DNA of 61,021 nucleotides from Chloroflexota bacterium (GCA_002719675.1 PBID01000005.1:60107-121127), one strand, 5' to 3'. Positions 45,787 to 54,539 are shown, counted from the first letter of the stretch. Made by a program: numbers and translations. Notes: a model not told the origin generated them from the sequence alone.

Positions 45787-46741
45787 AAGATATGCACTAA
45801 TTATTTTTGCTATTGTTCTTGTTTCTATTTTGGGCTTTCTTTCTACCTACGATCCTCAAGATTCAACTAACTTATTTAATTCTAATTCTGAAATCAATTC
45901 AGAAAGTATAGATAAAATTTCTTTTTCTGGATTTTCTACAGAAGCTGTACTACATAAAAAAGGTGAATCTTGGACAATAAATTCTTATCCAGTTTATGAA
46001 CCAATGCTTAAGAGTCTCTGGGATTCAGTAGAATTATTTAATTCTGCTAATTTAAATTCTATAAACCCAACCAATCATCCTCAAATGGGTGTTACTGAAC
46101 AAAATGGGACAGTCGTAAAATTTTTCTCAAAAGATACTTTAGTTGAAGAGTTAATTGTTGGTGATACTAAATATGCTCCAATTGGTGAAAACATTTATGC
46201 TCCTTATTCAGACAGAGTAAAAAGATGTTATTTCAGACGACCTAACGATGATAATGTATTTAGTATTTATTGCCCAACATCTGATAGATTTACATCAGAT
46301 GTTGGCTCATGGATAGATCCTACAATATGTACTGTACCTTCTGACCAAATTTCCTCCATAACTATAATGCATCCAGATAATACTTTTTCTTTAATTGAAG
46401 TAGGTCAATCTCAATATCAAGTTACTGATGGATCACAAACTTTTGAAGCCAACTTAGCTTTAGCTATAAATTACCAATTCATATTTCAAAATTTCTTAGC
46501 TGAGGGATTCATTTCTGAATCTGAAATATCTGGCGTGATTACCAAAGATCCTAATGTAGTAATAAGAATAGACACAAAATCTGGTTCAGGTATACTACCT
46601 ATTATTTTACTTTTTTATGAATACGTTGATGGAATTTATTACGTAAGAAATAGTGTTCATGATTATGCTTTTGCAATCAGTTCCCAAACTGCATCTCAAA
46701 TTTTATTACAAATTGAGGATTTTAAAAATAAGCCTGAATAG
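45776..46741 (+). CDS. DUF4340 domain protein of the GldFG-type ABC cassette
   Basis: A 321-residue protein with an N-terminal signal anchor (residues 4-22) and an outside domain. SIDKISFSGFSTEAVLHKKGESWTI is the usual DUF4340 start. It overlaps the permease gene by 11 bases; the order ATPase, GldFG permease, DUF4340 is a recurrent cassette of unknown cargo. It is the last gene of the block and converges with the DUF3500 gene. Confidence 0.8.
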   Translation: MMIKRYALIIFAIVLVSILGFLSTYDPQDSTNLFNSNSEINSESIDKISFSGFSTEAVLHKKGESWTINSYPVYEPMLKSLWDSVELFNSANLNSINPTNHPQMGVTEQNGTVVKFFSKDTLVEELIVGDTKYAPIGENIYAPYSDRVKRCYFRRPNDDNVFSIYCPTSDRFTSDVGSWIDPTICTVPSDQISSITIMHPDNTFSLIEVGQSQYQVTDGSQTFEANLALAINYQFIFQNFLAEGFISESEISGVITKDPNVVIRIDTKSGSGILPIILLFYEYVDGIYYVRNSVHDYAFAISSQTASQILLQIEDFKNKPE

Positions 46742-46743
46742 AT

Positions 46744-47718
46744 TCAGTGTTGATTTTTATAATGCTCAAATAAGGAATTTACTCCAAAATCATCATCAAT
46801 AAATCTCATCACTGAATGTATGTGATTCGCTTCATCTTGTGTATTATCATATTCTATATAGATTGATGGAGTTGAAATTCTATAATAGTTTCCTTTTCCT
46901 AATTCAGGACTTCCTGCCCAAGCAAAAAATATTCTTTCTTTTCCAAATTTCTTAATTTGTTCTGATAATTTTTGTGAAAAAGAAATAGGATTTCTATTAA
47001 TATAAATATCTATCAAATCATATAATTTCTTTATTTGAGCATTAGACATTAGATCTGCAGATAGACCAACTTCTTTATCTACAAGTACCTGGAAATCTGC
47101 TTTAGTAATCAAATCATCAGGTGCTTCATCATAAATAATTGCACGAGACAATTGATCTTTCTTTAAACTCAAGAATATTTCATTCGACAAATCTTCTTCT
47201 TTATCTAATATTCTCAATCCTTGATTTTGTCCCAATTTAACCAATGCAGGATTTGCTCCAAAAAAATTAGGAGTAACAGAGATTAGCTTATTTTTTTCTA
47301 CAGTAACATTAATTGATAAGTGATGGCCTTCGACTCTAATACCTAAAATGTCAAAATTGGTGCTAGATACAAATATACTAAAATAATACAACATAGGATC
47401 TCGAATAAATCTAGATATCTTTTTAGAGGCTTCAATTTCCTTCAATATAGTCTCATGTTGTATTATTTTTTCAGCTGTAACATAACCTGATGGACTCAAC
47501 AAAACTTGAAGTATTTTTTTTGCATTTGATTTTTCTTGTTCTGCCATATCTAAGATACTTAAACCTTTACGAGCTTTAGGAATATAGTGCCAATTAAATC
47601 TTTCTCTAGAATCAAAATCTATTATCGCTAACATCTTAGATTCCTTTGAAAGAGAATCAATAAAACTGTTAACAGCATTTAAAATCATGTTTGATTCATT
47701 TGATTTAATTCTCGTCAT
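46744..47718 (-). CDS. DUF3500 family protein
   Basis: A 324-residue protein of a family without known function. Family marks are RFNWHYIP (40-47), RDPMLYYFSIF (106-116), VEGHHLSINVTV (129-140) and VTPNFFGANPA (148-158), with several conserved histidines including some near the C-terminus (EANHIHSVMRFIDDDFG on the coding strand). The conserved His/Tyr/Trp positions suggest an enzyme or ligand binder. No signal peptide is seen. Confidence 0.85.
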   Translation of the reverse strand: MTRIKSNESNMILNAVNSFIDSLSKESKMLAIIDFDSRERFNWHYIPKARKGLSILDMAEQEKSNAKKILQVLLSPSGYVTAEKIIQHETILKEIEASKKISRFIRDPMLYYFSIFVSSTNFDILGIRVEGHHLSINVTVEKNKLISVTPNFFGANPALVKLGQNQGLRILDKEEDLSNEIFLSLKKDQLSRAIIYDEAPDDLITKADFQVLVDKEVGLSADLMSNAQIKKLYDLIDIYINRNPISFSQKLSEQIKKFGKERIFFAWAGSPELGKGNYYRISTPSIYIEYDNTQDEANHIHSVMRFIDDDFGVNSLFEHYKNQH

Positions 47719-47773
47719 TTAGATATTTACCCAACTCTTCATCAAGATATGTTTTTATTCGCACAACATTATA

Positions 47774-47802
47774 TTGCATCTAACAAGCTATATGTGAATA
47801 AT
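47774..47802 (+). promoter_or_regulatory. Candidate promoter of the phosphotriesterase-RidA operon
   Basis: TTGCAT (47774-47779) and AATAAT (47797-47802) with a 17-base spacer lie 31 bases before the TTG start at 47833. Confidence 0.35.
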
Positions 47803-47832
47803 TATATTAAATTAAATAATTTGGAGTGACAA

Positions 47833-48906
47833 TTGATAAACAATAATGATAATGAATCTTCTAAACCTGAATTCGTACAAACTGTTTTAGGAAAAATAAA
47901 TCCATCAGATGTTGGACCTACAACTACTCACGAACATATTTTGATTGATTTTCTTTGTATGTTCAATCCACCTTCAGAAGCGTCAGAAAGATTCAAAGCT
48001 TTCCAACCTGTGACAATGGAAAATTTGGGCTGGGTACGTTACGATCACTTTAGAAATCAAGATAATCTTTTATTAGCTGATGAAGATGTAGCTGTTCAAG
48101 AATTGTTACTATTTAAAGGTCATGGTGGAAATACTATCATTGATGCCACTACAATAGGAATCGGCAGGGATCCTTTTGCTTTATCTCGTATTGCAAGACT
48201 CACTGGGATCAATATAGTGATGGGAGCTGGTTATTATACTGGCCCCGTACATCCCGATAATATGGATAAAAAAACTGTAGACCAAATTGCTGAAGAAATA
48301 ACAAACGAAATTAAAATTGGCGTAGGTGATTCTGGAATTAAATGCGGAATTATTGGTGAAATTGGATGCAGTTGGCCATTAACATCAAATGAAGAAAAAG
48401 TCCTTAAAGCCTCTGCTATTGCTCAATCACAAACTGGTGCTAGTATCTTAATTCATCCTGGAAGAAACGAACAATCTCCTTTTGAAATTCTAAATATTCT
48501 ATCTAAGTCAGGTGCTGATTTATCCCGAGTAGTTATGGGACATATCGAACGAACAATTCAAGATAGTAAGACGTTACTTGATTTAGCAAAACTTGGGACA
48601 TATTTAGAATACGACCTATTCGGTTGGGAATCCTCATATTATCCTCTATCTCATTTAGATATGGTTTCAGATGGTGCTAGAATAGATTTTATACAGTATC
48701 TCATAGAAAATGGACTTTCTAAAAGAATTGTTACAGGGCAAGATGTATTTTGTAAAAGTAGGCTCACTAAATACGGTGGCCACGGGTATCATCATATAAT
48801 GGAAAATATAATACCAAGAATGATCGAAAAAAATATTTCAAAAACCGATATACAAGATATAATTGTTAATAATCCAACTGAAATACTTACAATAAAAAAT
48901 AATTAA
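47833..48906 (+). CDS. Phosphotriesterase-family (PTE/PHP-like) metal hydrolase
   Basis: A 357-residue amidohydrolase-fold enzyme. Metal ligands are H33 and H35 (TTHEHI), H208 (IHPGR), H237 (MGHIER) and D304 (TGQDVF). E176 in IIGEIGCSW stands where true phosphotriesterases carry a carboxylated lysine, as in E. coli Php and related lactonase-like members. I infer an esterase or lactonase rather than a pesticide-degrading PTE. The start is TTG behind GGAG. Two RidA genes follow immediately, a pattern that may hint at one degradative pathway. Confidence 0.85.
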   Translation: MINNNDNESSKPEFVQTVLGKINPSDVGPTTTHEHILIDFLCMFNPPSEASERFKAFQPVTMENLGWVRYDHFRNQDNLLLADEDVAVQELLLFKGHGGNTIIDATTIGIGRDPFALSRIARLTGINIVMGAGYYTGPVHPDNMDKKTVDQIAEEITNEIKIGVGDSGIKCGIIGEIGCSWPLTSNEEKVLKASAIAQSQTGASILIHPGRNEQSPFEILNILSKSGADLSRVVMGHIERTIQDSKTLLDLAKLGTYLEYDLFGWESSYYPLSHLDMVSDGARIDFIQYLIENGLSKRIVTGQDVFCKSRLTKYGGHGYHHIMENIIPRMIEKNISKTDIQDIIVNNPTEILTIKNN

Positions 48907-48907
48907 A

Positions 48908-49378
48908 ATGATTCCCCCTGAAGATAAAATTAAACAATTGAATATAAAACTTCCAAATGCACCTAACCCTGTGGCTAATTATGTACCTATTGTACAAACC
49001 GGCAATTTATTATTCGTATCAGGTAATGGACCTGGATTAAAACATGATAGGACTGCATTTTCTGGTAAACCAGGATTCTCTATATCCGAGGAAGATGCTA
49101 TAGCAGCGTCATACTCAGTTGGTATAAATATTTTGTCTCAAGTAAAAAAACATACTGGTAGCTTAAATAATGTTTCTGGAGTAATTCGAGTTTTTGGTAT
49201 GATTAATAGTACTCATGATTTCAAAAATCATTCAAAAATTATTGATGCTTGTTCAAATTTATTTACCGAAATTTTTGCAGAAGATGGAATCCACTCAAGA
49301 ACATCAATTGGAATGGGAAGTCTGCCATTTCAAATACCAGTTGAAATAGAAACTATATTCGAATTAAAAAGTGAATAA
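48908..49378 (+). CDS. RidA/YjgF-family protein, copy 1
   Basis: A 156-residue member of the RidA subgroup typified by ANYVPIVQTGNLLFVSG and NSTHDFKNHSKII. The conserved arginine lies in HSRTSIGMGSLPF. RidA proteins hydrolyse reactive enamine/imine intermediates, but this subgroup is less well characterised. It begins 1 base after the phosphotriesterase-like gene and is clearly paralogous to the next gene. Confidence 0.88.
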   Translation: MIPPEDKIKQLNIKLPNAPNPVANYVPIVQTGNLLFVSGNGPGLKHDRTAFSGKPGFSISEEDAIAASYSVGINILSQVKKHTGSLNNVSGVIRVFGMINSTHDFKNHSKIIDACSNLFTEIFAEDGIHSRTSIGMGSLPFQIPVEIETIFELKSE

Positions 49379-49387
49379 GGAATAATA

Positions 49388-49855
49388 ATGAGTACGATAG
49401 AAAATAAAATAACTAAATTAGGTTATGAACTACCTAATGAGTCAGCTCCACTTGCGAACTATGTACCTGTAGTATTAGCTGAACAATCCAAATTAATTTT
49501 CACAGCTGGTCATTTACCAAAAAATAAAAATGGCGAAATAATAGTAGGGAAGTTAGGAGATTCTATATCCAACGAAGAGGGTTACGAAGCAGCAAAAAAA
49601 GCAGCATTGGCAACATTAGGTTCAATTAAATCAAAAATTGGTTCGTTAGATAATATAAAAAGAATCGTAAAATTATTAGTAATGGTTAATTCAACAGCAG
49701 ATTTCAAAGATCACCCTGCAATAGCTAACGGTGCATCTGATTTGTTTGTAGAAATATTTGATGAAAAAGGATTCCATGCAAGATCAGCAGTTGGAGTAGC
49801 ATCATTGCCGCTAGGTGCAGCAGTAGAAATAGATCTAGTTGCAGAAATAGATTAA
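49388..49855 (+). CDS. RidA/YjgF-family protein, copy 2
   Basis: A 155-residue paralogue of the preceding protein. It is closer to the subgroup consensus: ANYVPVVLAEQSKLIFTAGHLP, VNSTADFKDHPAIANGASDL and HARSAVGVASLPLGAAVEID. The arginine of the active site is kept. The tandem pair probably arose by duplication; their sequences differ along the whole length, so it is not recent. AAGGA precedes the ATG. Confidence 0.9.
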   Translation: MSTIENKITKLGYELPNESAPLANYVPVVLAEQSKLIFTAGHLPKNKNGEIIVGKLGDSISNEEGYEAAKKAALATLGSIKSKIGSLDNIKRIVKLLVMVNSTADFKDHPAIANGASDLFVEIFDEKGFHARSAVGVASLPLGAAVEIDLVAEID

Positions 49856-49857
49856 AA

Positions 49858-50271
49858 TTAGTGGCCTCCGCAACCACCACCACCACCAGATCCACAAGCA
49901 CATCCTCCACCACCGCTACCACAACCACCTCCAGAACTACCGCAACCACCTCCACCAGATGAAGCTGGCAAATTAGGATTGGAAATAACAAAACCACTTC
50001 TCATTAAACCATCAACATAATCAACCTCAGTACCTTTGATTAATTCAACAGCATTAGAATCTATCAAAACCTTTATATCACCAGTACCATCAACTAATAA
50101 ATCTCCATCTCCTTCAGTTTCTTCAATGCCAAGAGCATATTGATAGCCGCCTTGTGAATTAGGCATAATCATCATTCTAAGATATGATCCTTGATCTGAA
50201 TGTTCATTAAGCAACTCTTTTAATTTTAAATTAGCAGAATCAGAAATTGTTACTAATTGATCGGTAGCCAT
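49858..50271 (-). CDS. A-type Fe-S carrier-like protein (IscA/HesB fold) with Gly/Cys-rich tail
   Basis: A 137-residue protein. Residues 1-101 follow the IscA/HesB layout: ISDSANLKLKELL, the central GGYQYALGIEE, and GFVISNPN at 93-100. In ordinary A-type proteins the central motif is GGCSG; here S39-Q40 replaces that region and no cysteine occurs before residue 110. The usual CGCGSSF end is replaced by a 30-residue Gly/Ser/Cys tail with C110, C117, C124, C126 and C134 and a final histidine. It may bind metal or a cluster through the tail. Its stop faces the RidA stop 3 bases away. Confidence 0.8.
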   Translation of the reverse strand: MATDQLVTISDSANLKLKELLNEHSDQGSYLRMMIMPNSQGGYQYALGIEETEGDGDLLVDGTGDIKVLIDSNAVELIKGTEVDYVDGLMRSGFVISNPNLPASSGGGGCGSSGGGCGSGGGGCACGSGGGGGCGGH

Positions 50272-50372
50272 TGTATAACTCCTAACAGTATTATTATCTG
50301 TGAGATATTGAAATAAATAGTAATGTCGATAGTATCATCGTGCTTTAATTAGGTCAAGATTGATGGATATTA

Positions 50373-50401
50373 TTGCCATATATCAAGTTATAAAATATAA
50401 T
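50373..50401 (+). promoter_or_regulatory. 5S rRNA promoter
   Basis: TTGCCA (50373-50378), a 17-base spacer and a perfect TATAAT (50396-50401). Transcription would begin about 6 bases later, at the first base of the 5S stem (50407/50408). Confidence 0.7.
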
Positions 50402-50406
50402 AGTAA

Positions 50407-50528
50407 TCCCTTGGTGGTTTTAGCAAGACTGTACCACCCGTTCCCATCTCGAACACGGCAGTGAAACGTTTTAGCGCCTTCGATACTGCTCCCGCAAGGG
50501 TGTGGGAAAAGAGGTCACCGCCAGGGGA
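50407..50528 (+). rRNA. rrf: 5S ribosomal RNA, stand-alone gene
   Basis: The conserved 5S core CCCATCTCGAACACGG is at 50443-50458. The terminal helix is clear: 50406-50418 pairs with 50517-50529 over 13 base pairs, including two G-U or U-G pairs. The length of about 122 is standard. No 23S or 16S gene adjoins it; neighbours are the Fe-S protein and rpsA. It has its own promoter and a T-run after the closing stem. Confidence 0.95.
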
Positions 50529-50535
50529 TTTTTTT
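50517..50535 (+). terminator. Intrinsic terminator formed by the 5S 3' stem and T-run
   Basis: The GC-rich 3' arm of the 5S terminal helix is directly followed by seven Ts (50529-50535), so the rRNA stem can double as the terminator hairpin. Confidence 0.6.
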
Positions 50536-50664
50536 ATTCCCTAGCTTTTTATTCCTAACTATAAAGCCTCTATAAATACCAACATAACTTCAAAACTCCC
50601 ATAATTACATAGCTGAATTGGTTCCTTAATCTTACGACTGATGCTAAAATATCCATTAAATCTT

Positions 50665-50700
50665 GGTTGTAATACAATTATTATGTGATTGTTTACAACC
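50665..50700 (+). promoter_or_regulatory. Inverted repeat in the rpsA leader
   Basis: GGTTGTAA (50665-50672) and TTACAACC (50693-50700) form a perfect 8-bp stem with a 20-base loop, 21 bases before the rpsA start. An extended -10 (TGCTAAAAT, 50642-50650) lies just upstream, so the stem would be in the mRNA leader. S1 autoregulates its own mRNA in E. coli; a similar role here is a guess. Confidence 0.4.
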
Positions 50701-50721
50701 TAAAAGTAGGTATAAATAACA

Positions 50722-52017
50722 TTGTATGAATTAGACAATTTTAATGATGATCAAAGTGAAGATTCTCTCGATAATTTTACTATGGAGCAACTGCTCGATT
50801 CAGTTGAATCACTGAAAACTATCAATCGAGGCGATATAGTTGAAGGAGTTGTTGTTAGCTCTGATTCTGACGGATTAATAGTAAATATCGGTCAAAAATC
50901 TGAAGCATTAATACCTCTCAACGAAATGCGTACTCTACCACAGAACGAATTAGAAGTTCCTAATGTAGGTGATTCAGTTACTGCAATTGTAGTAAAAAAT
51001 GAATCCTCTAAATCACCGACTATTTTATCAATCGATAAAAGTTTAGGAGAAAAGGGCTGGCAAGATTTACAAGATAATATGGATCAAAATTTGTCAGTTG
51101 AAGGTACTATAACTGGGTTTAATAAAGGTGGATTGGTTGTAGAAGTACTTGGTATACAAGGGTTTGTACCTGTTTCTCAACTTGTTACTGTCCCTAGAGA
51201 TATTTGTAAATCTTTCGATAATCAAGATGACGAAAATGATCAAATTGATCCCATTGAAATCGAAAAAAAGAAGAAAGAATTCTTGGGTAAAAAAATCACT
51301 TTAAAACCTATAGAAGTAACTCGGCCAAAAAACCGTGCTATCTTATCAGAAAGAGAAGCTGCCAAGATTCAAAGAGAGAAACAAAAATCCGAAATTATTA
51401 GCCAACTAAGCATAGGTGAAGTAAGACAAGGAAACATAATAGGAATCAGCAGCTTCGGTGCTTTTGTAGATTTAGGCGGCGCTGATGGTCTTGTACATAT
51501 TTCTGAATTATCTTGGAACACTGTAAAACACCCTGAAGATGTTGTCAAAATTGGTGAAGAGGTTGATGTTTATATTTTAAATGTCGACCAAGAGAACAAT
51601 AAAATAGCGCTTAGTATTAAACGCCTAACACCCGAACCCTGGGAAACTGTATCTCAAAATTATCAATCTGGCGATATTGTGCAAGCTACTGTAACTAAGA
51701 TCACCAATTTTGGTGCTTTTGCTAAAATTGAAGATACTGTAGAAGGTTTGATACATATTTCTGAATTAACCAACGATCAAATATCACACCCCAATGAAGT
51801 TGTAGAAGAAGGACAAGTTATCAACGTTAAAATTCTTCGAATAGAAGCTGATCGTAAAAGAATTGGACTAAGTGTCAGTAAAGTAGATGATCCAGATGCT
51901 CCAGAAGAAACAGAGTCTTCTTCTGATGAATCTGCTGAATCTATAGAAGAAACAGAGTCTTCTTCTGATGAACCTGCTGAATCTACGGAAGAAACAGAAT
52001 CTTCTTCTGATGGATAA
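50722..52017 (+). CDS. rpsA: 30S ribosomal protein S1
   Basis: A 431-residue protein with four S1 RNA-binding domains: about 37-108 (GDIVEGVVVSSDSDGLIVNI), 125-200 (VEGTITGFNKGGLVVEVLG), 233-303 (SFGAFVDLGGADGLVHISEL) and 318-390 (FGAFAKIEDTVEGLIHISEL). S1 helps mRNAs bind the 30S subunit, important where Shine-Dalgarno sequences are weak. E. coli has six domains; four is common elsewhere. The tail is an acidic Glu/Ser repeat. The start is TTG. clpC follows 26 bases later. Confidence 0.93.
   Translation: MYELDNFNDDQSEDSLDNFTMEQLLDSVESLKTINRGDIVEGVVVSSDSDGLIVNIGQKSEALIPLNEMRTLPQNELEVPNVGDSVTAIVVKNESSKSPTILSIDKSLGEKGWQDLQDNMDQNLSVEGTITGFNKGGLVVEVLGIQGFVPVSQLVTVPRDICKSFDNQDDENDQIDPIEIEKKKKEFLGKKITLKPIEVTRPKNRAILSEREAAKIQREKQKSEIISQLSIGEVRQGNIIGISSFGAFVDLGGADGLVHISELSWNTVKHPEDVVKIGEEVDVYILNVDQENNKIALSIKRLTPEPWETVSQNYQSGDIVQATVTKITNFGAFAKIEDTVEGLIHISELTNDQISHPNEVVEEGQVINVKILRIEADRKRIGLSVSKVDDPDAPEETESSSDESAESIEETESSSDEPAESTEETESSSDG
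51904..52014 (+). repeat. 42-base tandem repeat encoding the acidic tail of S1
   Basis: Two full copies (51904-51945, 51946-51987) and a 27-base partial copy (51988-52014) encode the 14-residue unit EETESSSDESAESI. Copies differ by only a few bases, implying recent expansion by slippage or unequal recombination. The repeat runs to the stop codon. Confidence 0.9.
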
Positions 52018-52043
52018 CATTTTTTAATAATACCGGAGATTAA

Positions 52044-54539
52044 ATGACTAGTAGTAGTAGTAAATTTGAAAAATTTTCTGAACGAGCTAGACGTGTATTG
52101 TCCCATGCTCAACAAGAAGCTTTAAGATTCAACCAAAAACATATTGGTACTGAACATATTTTATTAGGCATTACTAAAGAATCTGAAGGTATTGCAGCTA
52201 AAGTACTTGTTAATTTAAATATAGATTTATCCAAAATACAATCTGCCATAGAATTTATCATTGAAAAAGGTGATAGAAAAACTACTGATGAATTAACATT
52301 AACCCCAAGAGCTAAAAAACTTATCGAGTTATCTGTTGATGAAGCAAGACGTTTGAATCACCATTATATTGGTACTGAACATCTTCTCATTGGTACAATG
52401 CGTGAAGGAGAAGGTATCGCTGCTGGTGTGCTCGAAAGCCTAGGTGTTAATTTGGACTCCTTACGTGCTGAAATTTCAAAAGTTTTGTCTGAATCATCAC
52501 CTCCAGAAACTCAGTCTCAAGAAAAAAATCAACCAAAAGCTAAAAACAATAAAACTCCCACTCTAGATCAACTAGCAGTTGATTTAACAGCTGCTGCTCG
52601 AAATGGAAAATTAGATCCAACTGTTGGTAGAAATGATGAAATACAACGCGTCACACAAATACTCAGCAGAAGAACTAAAAATAACCCCGTTCTTATAGGG
52701 GAACCAGGAGTTGGAAAAACTGCAATTGTTGAAGCCTTAGCTCAAAGGATACAACAAAACAATGTTCCTGGAACTTTAAAAAACAAACGTCTTGTTTCTT
52801 TAGACATGGGGTCATTAGTTGCCGGAACCAAATACAGAGGCGAATTTGAGGAACGTCTTAAAAAAATTATCGCTGAAATTAAGAGTTCAGGTAACTGCAT
52901 AATTTTTATCGATGAAATACATACAATGGTTGGTGCTGGTGCAGCTGAAGGAGCTGTTGATGCTGCTAATATGCTCAAACCTTCATTATCTAGAGGCGAA
53001 CTTCAATGCATTGGAGCTACAACTTTAGATGAATATAGAAAATATATCGAACGTGATCCTGCCTTAGAACGACGATTCCAGCCTATTACGGTTGACGAAC
53101 CTTCAGTTTCAGAAACTATAGATATTTTAAAAGGTATCAAACATAAATACGAAGAATTTCATCAACTTGAGATATCTGATGATGCAATACCAGCTGCTGC
53201 CAATTTGGCATCTCGTTTTATATCCGATAGATTTTTACCTGATAAAGCGATAGATTTAATCGATGAAGCATCTTCAAAAGTTAAAATTAAATTATCTACA
53301 CCTCCAAACAATATATTAGAGTTAAGCAAAGAAATCGAAAAAATTAAATTCGAAAAAGAATCTGCTATTTCTCAAAAAAATTATGAATATGCGGCAGACC
53401 TCAGAGATGAAGAATCTAAAAAAACAGCTGAACTTGAAAAATCAGATAAACTATGGCGTGAAAATTTATCATCTCAATCAAATTCTGTAACTGAAGAAGA
53501 AATTTCTGAAGTCGTGTCTATGTGGACTGGCATTCCTGTTACTCGCTTATCTACTACTGAATCTGAAAAATTGATCCATATGGAATCTGCATTACAAGAA
53601 CATGTAATAGGTCAATCCGAAGCCATCTCTATTATTTCAAAATCTGTTAGACGTGCTCGCTCTGGTCTGAAAAATCCTAAAAAACCTGTTGGTACATTTA
53701 TTTTTTCTGGCCCAACTGGAGTAGGAAAAACATATCTTGTACAAAAACTTAGTGAATTTATGTTTGGATCTGAAGATTCTGTTATCAGAGTGGATATGTC
53801 TGAATTTATGGAACGACATTCTGTTGCCCGTCTAGTTGGAGCACCTCCTGGTTATATCGGTTATGATGAAGGTGGACAGCTTACTGAGGCTGTTAGAAGA
53901 AAAGGTTATTGTGTAATTTTATTAGATGAGATTGAAAAAGCTCATCCTGAAGTATTTAATATATTATTACAAATTTTTGACGATGGTCATCTTACTGACG
54001 CTAAAGGAAGAAAAGTTGATTTTAGAAATGCTATTATCGTTATGACCAGTAATATTGGATCAGATCTTATTCGCCAAGATAAAGAACTAGGCTTTCCTAC
54101 TTCTGGAAAATCTCCTTCCAACGATCAAAAATATCAAAAGATGAAAAATAACATTCTGGATGAAATCAAGAAGTTCTTTAAACCAGAATTTTTAAACCGA
54201 ATAGATGGCACTGTTGTTTTCCATCCATTGGATCAATCTCAAGTTAAGCAAATTGTAGACTTGGAATTAAAAACAGTAGCTAATAGTCTACTGGAAAAAG
54301 GTATCAGCTTAGATGTTACACAGAGAGCAAAATCTTGGTTAGCTAAAAAAGGTTATGATCCTAATTTTGGTGCTCGACCCTTAAAACGAGTAATTCAAGA
54401 TCATCTCGAAGATAAACTATCGGATTCTATTTTAGCAGGTAAATTTAATCCTGGTGACGTAGTTGTTATCAAAATCAAATCTGATGAACTTGTAATTGAA
54501 TCTCAGCCTCCTATTAAAGTATCTTCTAAAAAGAATTAA
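52044..54539 (+). CDS. clpC: ATP-dependent Clp protease ATP-binding subunit ClpC
   Basis: An 831-residue class I Hsp100 unfoldase. Two Clp-N repeats cover 1-150 (SERARRVLSHAQQEAL, HIGTEHILLGI). The first AAA+ Walker A GEPGVGKT is near 219, the UVR domain (YEYAADLRDEESKK) near 446, and the second Walker A GPTGVGKT near 556. LGF in KELGFPTSGK is the ClpP-docking loop, so it should work with ClpP. The UVR domain separates it from ClpB and ClpA. CtsR or CIRCE operators are not visible upstream. Confidence 0.96.
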   Translation: MTSSSSKFEKFSERARRVLSHAQQEALRFNQKHIGTEHILLGITKESEGIAAKVLVNLNIDLSKIQSAIEFIIEKGDRKTTDELTLTPRAKKLIELSVDEARRLNHHYIGTEHLLIGTMREGEGIAAGVLESLGVNLDSLRAEISKVLSESSPPETQSQEKNQPKAKNNKTPTLDQLAVDLTAAARNGKLDPTVGRNDEIQRVTQILSRRTKNNPVLIGEPGVGKTAIVEALAQRIQQNNVPGTLKNKRLVSLDMGSLVAGTKYRGEFEERLKKIIAEIKSSGNCIIFIDEIHTMVGAGAAEGAVDAANMLKPSLSRGELQCIGATTLDEYRKYIERDPALERRFQPITVDEPSVSETIDILKGIKHKYEEFHQLEISDDAIPAAANLASRFISDRFLPDKAIDLIDEASSKVKIKLSTPPNNILELSKEIEKIKFEKESAISQKNYEYAADLRDEESKKTAELEKSDKLWRENLSSQSNSVTEEEISEVVSMWTGIPVTRLSTTESEKLIHMESALQEHVIGQSEAISIISKSVRRARSGLKNPKKPVGTFIFSGPTGVGKTYLVQKLSEFMFGSEDSVIRVDMSEFMERHSVARLVGAPPGYIGYDEGGQLTEAVRRKGYCVILLDEIEKAHPEVFNILLQIFDDGHLTDAKGRKVDFRNAIIVMTSNIGSDLIRQDKELGFPTSGKSPSNDQKYQKMKNNILDEIKKFFKPEFLNRIDGTVVFHPLDQSQVKQIVDLELKTVANSLLEKGISLDVTQRAKSWLAKKGYDPNFGARPLKRVIQDHLEDKLSDSILAGKFNPGDVVVIKIKSDELVIESQPPIKVSSKKN

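Noticed and set aside
49725-49997. Val/Leu-rich open frame over the Gly/Cys tail region
   Set aside because: It is a shadow of GC-rich glycine/cysteine codons of the Fe-S carrier gene in another frame, with no start signal.
52018-52043. CtsR or CIRCE operator before clpC
   Set aside because: The 26-base gap has neither direct GGTCAAA heptads nor the CIRCE inverted repeat.
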